A stretch of DNA of 64,000 bases from Aureimonas altamirensis (GCF_001463885.1 NZ_BBWQ01000001.1:310001-374000), one strand, 5' to 3'. Counted from the first letter of the stretch, positions 53,932-62,954 are shown. Program-made: numbers and translations. The notes: a model not told the origin generated them from the sequence alone.

Positions 53932-54273
53932 TCAGCCGCGATCGCGCATCGTGATGCCGATGGCAAAGCCGATAAGGCCGGCAACCAGCAGCGCCGACAG
54001 GGGACGGTCCTGAACCTGGCGCCGAACGACCTTCTGGCCTTCATGCGCGTAAGCGCCGGCGTTCTCGTAGATGTCCGATGCATAACGCGAGGCTTCGTCG
54101 GCCGCGTCGCGGACGGCGTCGCGGCCCTGTCCGTACAGGTTCTGCGCCTTGCCCTCGGTCTCGCGTACGCGGCCTTCGGCCGACTGGCGGTCCGATCCGA
54201 CTGCATCGCCGAACGCGCCCTGAACCTTGCCGCCGAATTCCTTCGCGGCGCCTTCGAACCGGTTCTTGTCCAT
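53932..54273 (-). CDS. CsbD-like stress protein with C-terminal membrane anchor
   Basis: A 113-residue protein. The first 60 residues are a CsbD-type repeat (KNRFEGAAKEFGGKVQGAFG), and the tail has a glycine-rich helix (LSALLVAGLIGFAIGITM) like DUF883 proteins. Such proteins are general-stress induced and of unknown biochemistry. AGGAGA before the ATG at 54273 selects this start over one at 54306. Confidence 0.8.
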   Translation of the reverse strand: MDKNRFEGAAKEFGGKVQGAFGDAVGSDRQSAEGRVRETEGKAQNLYGQGRDAVRDAADEASRYASDIYENAGAYAHEGQKVVRRQVQDRPLSALLVAGLIGFAIGITMRDRG

Positions 54274-54405
54274 TTTCGGTTTTCTCCTGCCGTAAGCATC
54301 GAACACTTCGATGTGCCCCTATAAGGCCGCAAACGGCATTTGGTTCATTTTGGGAGCGTTCTGGACGTCAACGCGTTTCTGCCTTGTCCAAGGATGGAGA
54401 TAAGA

Positions 54406-54810
54406 ATGCGGATTCCCAAAGACACGATGGTCGCTGTGGTCGACGGAGCGAAGTTGAGCTTGTTTCAGAATACGGGGGACGAGCAGAACCCCAAGCTGAA
54501 GCCGGTGACCATCGGCGACATCGATACCGACAACAAGAGCGGTGGTGTCGGACATGCCAGCAGTTCGGCAAACCCGGATGACAATACGCAGGACGAAGAC
54601 GGCTTCGTGGCCGGGGTGGTTGCCGAGCTGAACAACAGGGCCGTGACAGGCAAGCTGAAGAGCCTTGTCATCATCGCTGCCCCCCGCGCGCTGGGCGAAA
54701 TGCGCAAGCATTATCACGCCAAGCTCAAGGACGCGCTGGTCGGCGAATTGTCCAAGGACCTGACCGGCCAGACGAGCGACGACATACTCAAGGCGATCGA
54801 AGCGGGCTGA
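54406..54810 (+). CDS. Host-attachment family protein
   Basis: A 134-residue protein of the Host_attach family (MRIPKDTMVAVVDGAKLSLF at the start, LVIIAAPRALGEMRKHYH in the second half), related in fold to release-factor-like baeRF domains. First described as needed for Agrobacterium attachment to plant cells, but its reaction is unknown. GGAG seven bases before 54406 decides the start. Confidence 0.85.
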   Translation: MRIPKDTMVAVVDGAKLSLFQNTGDEQNPKLKPVTIGDIDTDNKSGGVGHASSSANPDDNTQDEDGFVAGVVAELNNRAVTGKLKSLVIIAAPRALGEMRKHYHAKLKDALVGELSKDLTGQTSDDILKAIEAG

Positions 54811-55378
54811 GGCCAATTGCCCGCGGCCGGTATGCGGTTTACCAACCGCTACCGGCAGGCGGACACGAAAAAGCCGCTGGGGATCTCACCCAACGGCTCC
54901 GGCGCTCTCTGCAGAGATGTGCAATCTCGATGACTCAACTCGCCAGTACATCCGTGGTCGGACGAAACATCGAAATCAGGAGCGCATCAACCTCTCGGGG
55001 ACGCGCTGCACTGGCTCTATATGGACGTGCCATCCCGATAAGTCAACTGCCGCGCTCAAGAACCGTCAGAAGGGGCGTCGCACCTGCTTCAGCTCGGCGT
55101 GGCTGCCGGCTCCGCCTCGGCTTGACTTCGGTCTGGTGAAAGCCCAGGTCTATGGCATGCCGACCACCGACCGCCACCTTCCGGACTTTTTCAGGGTATG
55201 CCCCATCGCGGGCGTCTGACCCCCGGCCAGGTCGCGTCGCGCCCCGGCCGCGGGGCGTCAATACATCCGGTTATCGCTGATACCGGCTCGTAACAGCGGC
55301 ACGAACAATCCCGAATTTGAATGACAAGCGCCCCGCCGCTCATGCGCGCGCGTATGGCAGAGTTGAAAGGACACCCGG
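54811..55378. other. 568-base gap without a confident gene
   Basis: No convincing coding frame: the open frames at 54917-55219 and 54930-55139 lack ribosome sites and have serine/arginine-rich composition. An imperfect hairpin AGCCG..CGGCT lies at 54872-54898, probably a weak terminator after the host-attachment gene, and a CGCCCC/GGGGCG hairpin lies at 55240-55257. Confidence 0.5.
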
Positions 55379-55807
55379 ATGGCTGAGGCAAAAAAGCAGA
55401 ACCGCAAGCCGGCGATCACCGTGACGCGCACCGACAGCGAGCGGCTGTTGCGGCTGGCCGACTCTTTTGCCGAGCGCAATCCCGCCGTGGCCGAAGAACT
55501 GCTCGCGGAACTGGATCGCGCGAAGGTCGTGGAGGATGGCCGGCTTCCCGCGAAGGTCATTCGCATGGGTTCGTCCCTTCGGTTCACCAGCGACCTGGGC
55601 GAAGACAGGCACGTCACGCTTGTGTTTCCGGGCGAGGCGGACATCGCGGAGGGCAAGATCTCGATCCTGACGCCCATCGGTGTCGCGCTGATCGGCCTAT
55701 CGGCCGGGCAGTCGATCAACTGGACGGCCCGCGACGGGCGCACCCATCGCCTGACGGTGGAGTCTGTCGAGGCGCCCGTATCGGAGCCGGCTTCGTCGGA
55801 AGCCTGA
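55379..55807 (+). CDS. rnk: Rnk-type nucleoside diphosphate kinase regulator (GreA family)
   Basis: A 142-residue protein with the Rnk N-terminus (ITVTRTDSERLLRLADSFAE) and a GreA/GreB C-terminal domain (VTLVFPGEADIAEGKISILT, then PIGVALIGLSAGQSI). Rnk proteins bind RNA polymerase through that domain. A GAAAGGA-type ribosome site precedes the ATG. It is probably a single-gene unit. Confidence 0.88.
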   Translation: MAEAKKQNRKPAITVTRTDSERLLRLADSFAERNPAVAEELLAELDRAKVVEDGRLPAKVIRMGSSLRFTSDLGEDRHVTLVFPGEADIAEGKISILTPIGVALIGLSAGQSINWTARDGRTHRLTVESVEAPVSEPASSEA

Positions 55808-55899
55808 TCCCCGGATTGGGGGAAGGGTGTCGCTACGTATAAGGATATCTTTATATCCTGCTTGACTCTCCCAGTCAGATGCCACAGATTGTCCACGCT

Positions 55900-56085
55900 T
55901 AAGGTTCTCCGGTCGTCGCCTGCGACGCGCCGGAGCTAAGAGGGAAGTCGGTGATCCGCTCCTCGCGGAAATTCCGGCGCTGCCCCCGCAACTGTAAGTG
56001 GTGAGCTTGCGTCCAGCATGTCACTGGGTTCTGCCTGGGAAGACGGACGTAGGCGGTGAGCCACAAGCCAGGAGACCTGCCTTCA
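55900..56085 (+). promoter_or_regulatory. Cobalamin riboswitch ahead of mesX-mesD
   Basis: The leader contains the conserved B12 elements in order: CCGCAACTGTAAGTGG (about 55985-56001), the CACTGG and GGGAAGACG segments (56022-56045) and the B12 box GCCACAAGCCAGGAGACCTG (ending at about 56079). When cobalamin is present it should switch off the downstream genes, so MesX-MesD would serve when B12 is scarce. Confidence 0.93.
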
Positions 56086-56176
56086 GCGAAATAACGTCCA
56101 TGGGCGGGGTGTCCCAGTGTGCCGTAGCGGATGTCGCGTCGTCGCGGCCCATCATGCTATGCGTCTGCTGACCCAT

Positions 56177-56196
56177 GCCCCCAGATCGATCGGGGC
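56177..56196 (+). promoter_or_regulatory. Hairpin at the mesX ribosome site
   Basis: GCCCC and GGGGC pair around CAGATCGATC, five bases before the mesX ATG. The GGGG is the only ribosome-site-like stretch, so the hairpin may hide it and could be part of the riboswitch output. Confidence 0.4.
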
Positions 56197-56201
56197 ACAG
56201 C

Positions 56202-57185
56202 ATGTCTCAGAAATTCGACTTCACCATCCGGAGCGTCCCTTTCGACGAGGATTACGTCCCCGCGGAAAACACGCGCATCACCACCAATTTCGCCAATCTG
56301 GCCAGAGGTGAAAGCCGCCGCGACAATCTGCGCAAAGCCCTGCGGATGATCGACAACCGGTTCAATGCCCTGGCCCAGTGGGACAACCCCACGGGCGATC
56401 GGTACTCGGTCGAACTGGAGATCGTCACCGTCGAGTTGACCCTCGGCAAGCCGGGCGCGGGCGATGCTTTCCCGCTGATCGAGGTGCTTAAGACGACCAT
56501 CGTCGATCGTCATGCCGGCCGGCGCATCGATGGGATCGTGGGCAACAACTTCTCCTCCTATCTGAGGGATTTCGATTTCAGCGTCGTCCTGCCCGAGCAT
56601 AATAACGGCCGGTCGGACTTCAGCATTCCGGCAGATTTCGGCAACCTGCATGGACATCTGTTCACGAGCCTTCTGCGTTCCGAGACGTACCGCGCGCAGT
56701 TCCGCAGGCCGCCGGTCATCTGCATCAGCGCGTCCACCAGCCGAACATACCATCGAACCGACAACCGCCATCCCGTCATGGGGGTCGAGTATCAGCAGGA
56801 TGAAGGCTCGCTGACGGATCTCTACTTCGGCAAGATGGGCATGGAGGTTCGCTACTTCATGCCGGCGGGAAGCGTCGCGCCGCTGGCCTTCTATTTCACC
56901 GGCGATCTGCTGGCCGACTACTCCAATCTGGAGTTGATCGGGACAATCAGCACGATGGAGACATTCCAGCGGATCTACCGGCCCGAAATCTACAACGCCA
57001 ATGCCGCCGCCGGGGCAATCTATCGGCCCAGCCTGAACCACCACGACTATTCCCTGACCCGTATCGTCTACGACCGGGAAGAGCGCAGCCGCCTGGCCCT
57101 GGAGCAGGGCAAATTCATCGAAGACACCCTCATCAAACGGCACCGGACCGCTCTTGAAGCATGGTCCCTCAGCAACGCGGCCTGA
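56202..57185 (+). CDS. mesX: MesX (DUF1852), partner of core methionine synthase
   Basis: A 327-residue DUF1852 protein (TIRSVPFDEDYVPAENTRIT at the start; LRDFDFSVVLPEHNNGRSDF in the middle). In other aerobes it is encoded beside the core methionine synthase MesD and is needed for its function, in an oxygen-dependent methyl transfer whose methyl donor is not settled. A cobalamin riboswitch lies in the leader. The ATG at 56202 gives the family N-terminus; an upstream in-frame start at 56175 is less likely. It shares a base with the mesD start. Confidence 0.9.
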   Translation: MSQKFDFTIRSVPFDEDYVPAENTRITTNFANLARGESRRDNLRKALRMIDNRFNALAQWDNPTGDRYSVELEIVTVELTLGKPGAGDAFPLIEVLKTTIVDRHAGRRIDGIVGNNFSSYLRDFDFSVVLPEHNNGRSDFSIPADFGNLHGHLFTSLLRSETYRAQFRRPPVICISASTSRTYHRTDNRHPVMGVEYQQDEGSLTDLYFGKMGMEVRYFMPAGSVAPLAFYFTGDLLADYSNLELIGTISTMETFQRIYRPEIYNANAAAGAIYRPSLNHHDYSLTRIVYDREERSRLALEQGKFIEDTLIKRHRTALEAWSLSNAA

Positions 57186-58240
57186 TGGCGCGAGATCGAA
57201 AGTCCTTCACTGTGAACAAGCTTCTACCCACATCCACCGCCGGCAGCCTTCCCAAGCCATCCTGGCTCGCACAACCTGAGAAACTCTGGTCGCCCTGGAA
57301 GTTGCAGGATCAGGAACTGGCGGAAGGGAAGCAGGACGCCTTGCGCCTGGCACTGGCGGATCAGCAGCAGGCCGGCATCGACATCGTCAGCGATGGCGAG
57401 CAGACGCGTCAGCACTTCGTTACGACGTTCATAGAGCACCTCGACGGTGTCGACTTCCAGAAGCGCGAGACCGTCAGAATCCGCGACCGGTATGATGCGA
57501 GCGTGCCGACCGTGGTCGATGCCGTATCGCGCCCCAAATCCGTGTTCGTCGAAGACGCCCGGTTTCTCCGCCAACAGACCACACAGCCGATCAAATGGGC
57601 CCTGCCTGGGCCGATGACCATGATCGATACGCTGTATGATGCGCACTACAAGAGCCGCGAAAAGCTGGCCTGGGAGTTTGCGAAGATCCTCAACGATGAG
57701 GCGAGGGAGCTTCAGGCCGCGGGCGTCGATATCATCCAGTTCGACGAGCCTGCATTCAACGTCTTCTTCGACGAGGTCAACGATTGGGGCATTGCGGCTC
57801 TGGAGCGGGCGGCCGAGGGCCTGACCTGCGAGACGGCCGTGCACATCTGCTATGGCTACGGGATCAAGGCCAATACCGATTGGAAGAAGACCTTGGGCTC
57901 CGAGTGGCGGCAATATGAGGAGTCGTTCCCCAAACTGCAGACATCCAGCATCAATCTGATCTCGCTCGAGTGCAACAACTCGCACGTACCGATCGATCTC
58001 ATCGAAATGCTGCGCGGAAAGAAGGTTATGGTGGGCGCCATCGACGTGGCTTCCGAGGTGGTGGAGACGCCGGAGGACGTCGCCGACACCCTTCGCAAGG
58101 CCCTTCAATTCGTCGATGCCGACAAACTCTATCCTTGTACCAATTGCGGCATGGCGCCTCTGCCTCGGCGGACAGCCGCCGGCAAGCTTCGGGCGCTGAG
58201 CGCGGGCGCGGAGATCATCCGGAAGGAACTGTCGGCGTAA
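57185..58240 (+). CDS. mesD: MesD, core methionine synthase lacking the folate domain
   Basis: A 351-residue protein corresponding to the catalytic half of MetE. It makes methionine from homocysteine but lacks the N-terminal folate-binding half (MetE is about 750 residues). Zinc ligands are visible: His220 and Cys222 (AVHICYGYG), Glu262 (ISLECNNSH) and Cys321 (CTNCGMAP). Start begins SDGEQTR-type folds by residue 69. Coupled translation with mesX and a B12 riboswitch match the known MesX/MesD system. Alternative starts are ATG 57161 and GTG 57212. Confidence 0.9.
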   Translation: MARDRKSFTVNKLLPTSTAGSLPKPSWLAQPEKLWSPWKLQDQELAEGKQDALRLALADQQQAGIDIVSDGEQTRQHFVTTFIEHLDGVDFQKRETVRIRDRYDASVPTVVDAVSRPKSVFVEDARFLRQQTTQPIKWALPGPMTMIDTLYDAHYKSREKLAWEFAKILNDEARELQAAGVDIIQFDEPAFNVFFDEVNDWGIAALERAAEGLTCETAVHICYGYGIKANTDWKKTLGSEWRQYEESFPKLQTSSINLISLECNNSHVPIDLIEMLRGKKVMVGAIDVASEVVETPEDVADTLRKALQFVDADKLYPCTNCGMAPLPRRTAAGKLRALSAGAEIIRKELSA

Positions 58241-58528
58241 AATCTTCCGGGCCGTTCACCGGGCCACACGAAAACCTCGGCCGAATTATCGACAGGGCAG
58301 TGGATACAGCCTTGTGAGCGCGTTGACGATCAAGGACCGTGCCCGCGTGAAAGGCTCCCAGCGTCGTGTCGTGGAGGTCGATACCGTCGTTCACCTCCTC
58401 CACGACACCCATGGCCCGGTCATTGCTCATCTCGGTATCGCCGCAGATCAGAGAGACCGCCAGCCCGCCGGGTTGAGCGACACCGGCGCGCCGATTTCGT
58501 GCCGGCGCGAATTTCTCCTGCGCGGCGC

Positions 58529-58777
58529 TTACTGGCCGGCGGCGTAATCGATTCCGGCCTGCGTCTCGGCGATCGCCTGCTCGACGAGTTCTATCGCCCG
58601 CTCACGGTGCCCGCCCTTGTTGGGCTCTGCGGCCCGCAGCGAGTCCAGCGCCGAGCGCAGCTCGGACATTGCGGCATCCATCTCCGGCTGGTTGGCCCAG
58701 GCGGTCGTTGCGATATGGCCAATCGATCCAAGACCCAATCCGAGAACTGCTGCGAGCGTAAGCATACGTATGGACAT
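58529..58777 (-). CDS. Small secreted protein of unknown function
   Basis: An 82-residue protein with a clear signal peptide (MLTLAAVLGLGLGSIGHIA, cleavage near TAWA-NQ), then a helical, alanine/glutamate-rich mature part (MSELRSALDSLRAAEP, IELVEQAIAETQAGID). No family recognised. Probably a small periplasmic helical protein. It is convergent with mesD, leaving a 288-base gap at 58241-58528 in which nothing else is convincing. Confidence 0.65.
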   Translation of the reverse strand: MSIRMLTLAAVLGLGLGSIGHIATTAWANQPEMDAAMSELRSALDSLRAAEPNKGGHRERAIELVEQAIAETQAGIDYAAGQ

Positions 58778-58985
58778 GTTGAAGACCTTCGACGAGTTGC
58801 GACACGCAATACAGGGTTAGATTCACGTCGCCGTCAATCCAGTTGTCGCCGCACTTGGCTTGGTCGGCATCAACCGCCAGTGGTTGGGCGAGGAGCGTCA
58901 GAGCCATCGTATGAGCGGTCGTTGCAAAGTCATGCGGACGGTGCCTTCCGGCTTATGGCAACTCAAGAGAAGCAAGAATAAGAAC

Positions 58986-58998
58986 CATTCTTAGAATG
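58986..58998. promoter_or_regulatory. Irr/ICE-like box 1 upstream of the heme receptor
   Basis: CATTCT-T-AGAATG, a perfect palindrome with the TTCTNAGAA core seen in iron-control elements, 128 bases upstream of the receptor start. Confidence 0.45.
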
Positions 58999-59057
58999 AG
59001 TATTAAGTACATAGTGTTTGAATTGCATCTGCCATTGGATTAATCACTAAATATGCC

Positions 59058-59088
59058 GATTCTTATATTTAGAATCGAAACATTCTAA
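59058..59088. promoter_or_regulatory. Irr/ICE-like boxes 2 and 3
   Basis: Overlapping dyads in an AT-rich stretch: GATTCT/AGAATC (59058-59076) and TTAGAAT/ATTCTAA (59069-59088), plus a lone TTCTAA at 59099-59104. They resemble the TTTAGAA...TTCTAAA iron control element bound by Irr in Hyphomicrobiales and lie 38-68 bases before the receptor ATG, where they could control its promoter. Confidence 0.5.
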
Positions 59089-59125
59089 TCTATTTCCGTT
59101 CTAATCTTGTTAGGCAGATCGAGCC

Positions 59126-61318
59126 ATGTCTTTAAGGCGCTCTTGTCACCATCTCGCGGCGGGCACCGCTCTCATTGTGCTGTTCTCAGGCAGCGCAGGC
59201 GCACAGGAACTGTCCGAGCAGTCCCCCGTGGCCCTGGGCACCGTGATCATCCAGGGCGCGACGGATGCATCGTCTCCCGCCGGCACAGCGACGACAACGA
59301 CGACAACGCGCGCAGAGATTGAGCGCCGCCAGATCGACTCCATCGAAGATCTGGGCCGGCGGCAGGAGGCGGGCGTAACCTTCAATCGCAGCTCCAGAAC
59401 GATCAATATTCGCGGCCTCGAAGGTCCGCGCGTTCTCACGACCATCGACGGAATCCGGGTGCCCTACCTTGCCGACGCGACACGCGGGGCCAGCGGCGGC
59501 GCGGACAGTTTCGACTTCAATGCCTTGTCGGCCGCCGATCTGACGCGTGGAGCCGATCCGATGCTCGGGTCAGGAGCCTTGGGTGGTGTGCTTGCGCTGC
59601 GGACACTGGAGCCCGGCGACCTTCTGGGAGGGCGCCCGGTCGGCGCTTTCATCAAGAGCGGCTACGATTCCGCCGACGAAAGCTGGTTCACCACCGGCGC
59701 GGCGGCGGCCCGCGCCGGGGCAACCTCGGTGTTGCTGCAGGGTGGTTACCGCAAAGGGCATGAAACCGAAACACGCGGCGACAATGATGGCATCGGGACA
59801 ATCCGCACGGAAGCAAACCCCGAAGATTACGATCAGTACAACCTGCTCGGTAAGGTCTATCACGACATCGAAGGCGGCCATCGTATCGGGTTGGTTGGAG
59901 AGTTGTTCAAGCGCTCGGAAGATGTCGACGTCCAGACGCAGAGCGCCAGGGGCAATTTCCGCGCGGGCAGCTATTTCACCGGTGAGGAGGTCAAGCGCGA
60001 GCGCATCGGGCTGACCTATGATTACGAGGCGCCGGAGCGTGGCGCCGGCTTGATCGACGAGGCGTCCGCCCGGCTCTACTGGCAGTCCCTGGAGCGGTTA
60101 TCGACGACCGATGCTTACCGCTTCACCTCGGTGATCGGGCCTTATGGACGCGCCGCCGACATTCAGGAAGAGACGTTCGGCTTCAATGGTCATGCGGCGC
60201 GCGACTGGAACTGGGGCCAGTCGGACAACCGTCTGATCTTCGGCACCGAATTGCGAACGTCGCAGACCACGCAATACTCGGCCGGTTACGACAATTGCGA
60301 TCGGCCGCGCGGCTTCGGCGATATCATGGCCTGCAACTTCCTGCATACCAACCAGGCCGATACGCCAAAGGTGGACGGCAGCTCGGTCGGTTTCTTCGTC
60401 GAGAACGAGGTTGGCTTGTATGATGGCCGGCTCCGCGTGACGCCCGGCCTTCGCTTCGACTGGTATGAGGAAAAGCCGAAGCTGACCCCGGAATATGAAA
60501 GCAACGCGGATTTCGACGGAACCCTGCCGCCGTCCTCTTCGGATTCGGCCTGGTCTCCGAAGGTGCTGGTCGAGTACGATCTTCTGCCGGAGCTGACAGC
60601 CTATGGCCAGTGGACGCAGGGCTTTCGCGCCCCGACGGTTGGCGAGCTGTATTCGCGTTTCGGTGCTCCAGGAACGTATCTGCGCGCAGGAAACCCCTAT
60701 CTCGATCCCGAAACGAGCAACGGCTTCGATATCGGCCTGAAGCTGGAGCGCGAGACCTTCGGCGCGTTCATCAACCTGTTCCATACCGACTATAAGAACT
60801 TCATAGACACGGTCCAACTCGCGCCTCCCGGCGGAGAGTATCCGCTGGGTGGCATTTCCTCCTATTACAACATTCCGGATGCGCGCATTTCAGGTGTGGA
60901 GCTGGGTGGCCATGTCGACTTCGCGGATTATTGGACTGCGCGGGCACACATTGCCTACACCGAGGGACGCAACCGCACCGACGATACGTGGCTGAATTCG
61001 GTTTCCCCGCTGACCGCCATTCTGGGTCTTGCCTATAATCGGGAGCATTGGGGCGCCGAAATCTCGTCCAAGCTTGCATCCCGTCGTGACCGTGTCGACG
61101 GCACCGGGTTTGTGGCGCCGGGCTACGGTATTGCGGATATCACGGCGTGGTACGAGCCTAAGCAACTGCCTGGGCTGAAGGTGGCGGGCGGTGTCTTCAA
61201 TCTGTTCGATAGGGAGTATTACGACGCCGTCAGCGTGCCCTTGGCCCGGACCCAACCGGACGCCTACTATTCGGAGCCGGGGCGCTCGTTCAAGGTGAAC
61301 GTCTCCTACAAGTTCTAG
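59126..61318 (+). CDS. TonB-dependent heme receptor
   Basis: A 730-residue outer-membrane receptor with signal peptide (CHHLAAGTALIVLFSGSAGA), an N-terminal plug (about residues 35-150 with INIRGLEGPRVLTTIDGIRV) and a 22-strand-type barrel ending in SYKF. The extracellular loop has the FRAP box (GFRAPTVGELYSRF) and GNPYLDPETS, equivalent to the NPNL box of heme and hemoglobin receptors. No TonB, ExbBD or heme ABC genes are adjacent. Iron-type boxes lie upstream. BtuB was considered but the boxes favour heme. Confidence 0.88.
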   Translation: MSLRRSCHHLAAGTALIVLFSGSAGAQELSEQSPVALGTVIIQGATDASSPAGTATTTTTTRAEIERRQIDSIEDLGRRQEAGVTFNRSSRTINIRGLEGPRVLTTIDGIRVPYLADATRGASGGADSFDFNALSAADLTRGADPMLGSGALGGVLALRTLEPGDLLGGRPVGAFIKSGYDSADESWFTTGAAAARAGATSVLLQGGYRKGHETETRGDNDGIGTIRTEANPEDYDQYNLLGKVYHDIEGGHRIGLVGELFKRSEDVDVQTQSARGNFRAGSYFTGEEVKRERIGLTYDYEAPERGAGLIDEASARLYWQSLERLSTTDAYRFTSVIGPYGRAADIQEETFGFNGHAARDWNWGQSDNRLIFGTELRTSQTTQYSAGYDNCDRPRGFGDIMACNFLHTNQADTPKVDGSSVGFFVENEVGLYDGRLRVTPGLRFDWYEEKPKLTPEYESNADFDGTLPPSSSDSAWSPKVLVEYDLLPELTAYGQWTQGFRAPTVGELYSRFGAPGTYLRAGNPYLDPETSNGFDIGLKLERETFGAFINLFHTDYKNFIDTVQLAPPGGEYPLGGISSYYNIPDARISGVELGGHVDFADYWTARAHIAYTEGRNRTDDTWLNSVSPLTAILGLAYNREHWGAEISSKLASRRDRVDGTGFVAPGYGIADITAWYEPKQLPGLKVAGGVFNLFDREYYDAVSVPLARTQPDAYYSEPGRSFKVNVSYKF

Positions 61319-61364
61319 GCGGCTCCCGACACAATCCCGCTTCTTCCTCAGACGCTATAACGAA

Positions 61365-61400
61365 AGATCGCATGCAGCCTGTTACGGCGGCATGCGATCT
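61365..61400. repeat. Perfect inverted repeat between convergent genes
   Basis: AGATCGCATGC and GCATGCGATCT with a 14-base loop, between the receptor stop and the convergent flavin/PLP-fold gene. Probably a terminator stem without a T run; a protein site is possible. Confidence 0.5.
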
Positions 61401-61434
61401 CAAATACCGGCGCTGCGTGAAGATCAGTTGCGCC

Positions 61435-61869
61435 TTACACGCTGACTGTTCCTTCGTCCTCGCCGTCCCAATAGCGGATCTTTCGGGCATGCACCTTGAT
61501 CAGGATCATGCCGGGTGTGTCGGTTCCTTCCGGAAACCAGCGGTCCAGCTCTTTGTGATAATGCGCGTCGAAGGCAGCCTTATCCCGTACGAGTTCCGCC
61601 TTACCCTCGGCGGATAGAAACACGCCGGGCGCGCCAAGCAACCGCTTCGCTCCGGCGAATGTCAGGGTGACGTTGTCATCGGCCTCGATCTGCCGGATTT
61701 TGGCCGACTGCTCATAGGCGAAGAACCACGAGTCCCCGTCATATTCGACGTCGCCATTGTTGCTCATCGGCCGGCTTGTGACCGACGATCCTGCCTCTTG
61801 CGTAGCAAGCATGCAGAAATCGATGTCAGCCATTTTTTCTGCGATGTCGCTCAGTGTCCAAGTTGCCAT
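61435..61869 (-). CDS. Pyridoxamine 5'-phosphate oxidase-fold stress protein
   Basis: A 144-residue split-barrel flavin-binding-fold protein (general stress protein 26 type) with DIFCMLATQE-like core (here DIDFCMLATQEAG), SRPMSNNGDVEY and LTFAGAKRLLG. These proteins bind FMN or FAD; the physiological substrate is unknown. GGAGG five bases before 61869 decides the start. Confidence 0.85.
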   Translation of the reverse strand: MATWTLSDIAEKMADIDFCMLATQEAGSSVTSRPMSNNGDVEYDGDSWFFAYEQSAKIRQIEADDNVTLTFAGAKRLLGAPGVFLSAEGKAELVRDKAAFDAHYHKELDRWFPEGTDTPGMILIKVHARKIRYWDGEDEGTVSV

Positions 61870-61960
61870 CGTATCCTCCACTTCGATTGCAGTTCGAACG
61901 TGCAGAATCGGACAGCGTTCCGCATGCCGAGCGCTGATCGGGAGGGGATGGCGCCGTTTG

Positions 61961-62302
61961 TCAGCTCCTGGGTGCTTCCGACCGGGTCAGGGAGCTTTCC
62001 AGGCCAAGGAAGAAGTTGATCAGAAACGCGACAACGAACGACAGCACCTGACTGACAACCAGTACGATTGCCGCCTGACGGAAGTTCATACCGAGGGCGA
62101 TGGCTACGAGCAGCGTGACGACCACCTGGGCTGCACCGATGACGATGATCGATTGCCCCATGAGCTGCAGGCCCAGGCCGACGATCATGGAGGCGGCAAC
62201 GGCGAGCAGTCCGTGCGTGACATTGGCCTTTGCCAGCTTGGCGCCCCACGCGCCACCCGCAAGGGCGACGAGCGCATAGATGATCGTGCCAAGAGAAATC
62301 AT
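61961..62302 (-). CDS. Small multi-pass membrane protein
   Basis: A 113-residue hydrophobic protein with about four helices (for example IIYALVALAGGAWGAKLA and AIVLVVSQVLSFVVAFLI). No family recognised. It could be a small inner-membrane stress or permease-like protein. Confidence 0.7.
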   Translation of the reverse strand: MISLGTIIYALVALAGGAWGAKLAKANVTHGLLAVAASMIVGLGLQLMGQSIIVIGAAQVVVTLLVAIALGMNFRQAAIVLVVSQVLSFVVAFLINFFLGLESSLTRSEAPRS

Positions 62303-62462
62303 GTCGAGCCCTCACCGTGACGCATGGAAACCAAGCAACGGTACGCCGGTACTCTTAACCAACGGTTAGACGCTCACCGTGAGCGGGCTCCTCCAGAGGC
62401 AAATAAACTTGGTGTTCCCGTGGCGGCGATGTAGCTTCGGTCCACTGGATTTGGGGGCCCTC

Positions 62463-62954
62463 ATGATCGCATCCGGCATTCAGCTTCTTCTAGAAAATAT
62501 CCCGCTTGTCATGCTTGTCGCGGCGCTGCTGATCGCCAGCCTGCGATCCACGCCGACACATGCGCCAACGCGGTATCTAGGCTGGTTGCTGCTGCTGTCT
62601 GTCGGCGTCGAGTCGGCATGGGGCGGGGTCTTCCATGTCTTCTTCCCGCACATCGCTTCGGCTCAGATCGGCTGGCAGCCGAGCCCGTTCGAGTTCGAGA
62701 TCGGCATATCCGACATCGCCTTGGGCATAACGGCGATCATTTCGTTCTGGAGATCGCTGTCGTTCAAGAGCGCGGTTGTCGTTATGGCAACGTTGTCTTA
62801 TGCGGGCGTACTCATCGGCCACGTTCAGCAAGCGATGTCCGGCAACTTCTCGCCCGACAATTTCGGCATCCTGCAGATCATCACGCTGCTGCACGTGATC
62901 CTTTTGCCAACGCTTCTGTATCTTGCATGGCGCGATCACGAGCATCGCCTGTAG
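62463..62954 (+). CDS. DUF6790-like integral membrane protein
   Basis: A 163-residue protein with about five helices. Conserved-looking features are SVGVESAWGGVFHVFFP and a charged GWQPSPFEFEIGISDIALG loop, which match the DUF6790 family of unknown function. GGGGG lies before the ATG at 62463; a longer start at 62379 was not preferred. Confidence 0.7.
   Translation: MIASGIQLLLENIPLVMLVAALLIASLRSTPTHAPTRYLGWLLLLSVGVESAWGGVFHVFFPHIASAQIGWQPSPFEFEIGISDIALGITAIISFWRSLSFKSAVVVMATLSYAGVLIGHVQQAMSGNFSPDNFGILQIITLLHVILLPTLLYLAWRDHEHRL

Noticed and set aside
54917-55219. 100-codon plus-strand frame
   Set aside because: No ribosome site, no family, unusual composition, and overlaps other equally poor frames.
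58314-58547. 77-codon plus-strand frame
   Set aside because: No ribosome site or recognisable domain, and it overlaps the 3' end of the secreted-protein gene on the other strand, which has a clear signal peptide.
59126-61318. Vitamin B12 receptor BtuB, suggested by the nearby cobalamin riboswitch
   Set aside because: FRAP and NPxL boxes are typical of heme receptors, the riboswitch lies before mesX instead, and iron-type boxes precede this gene.
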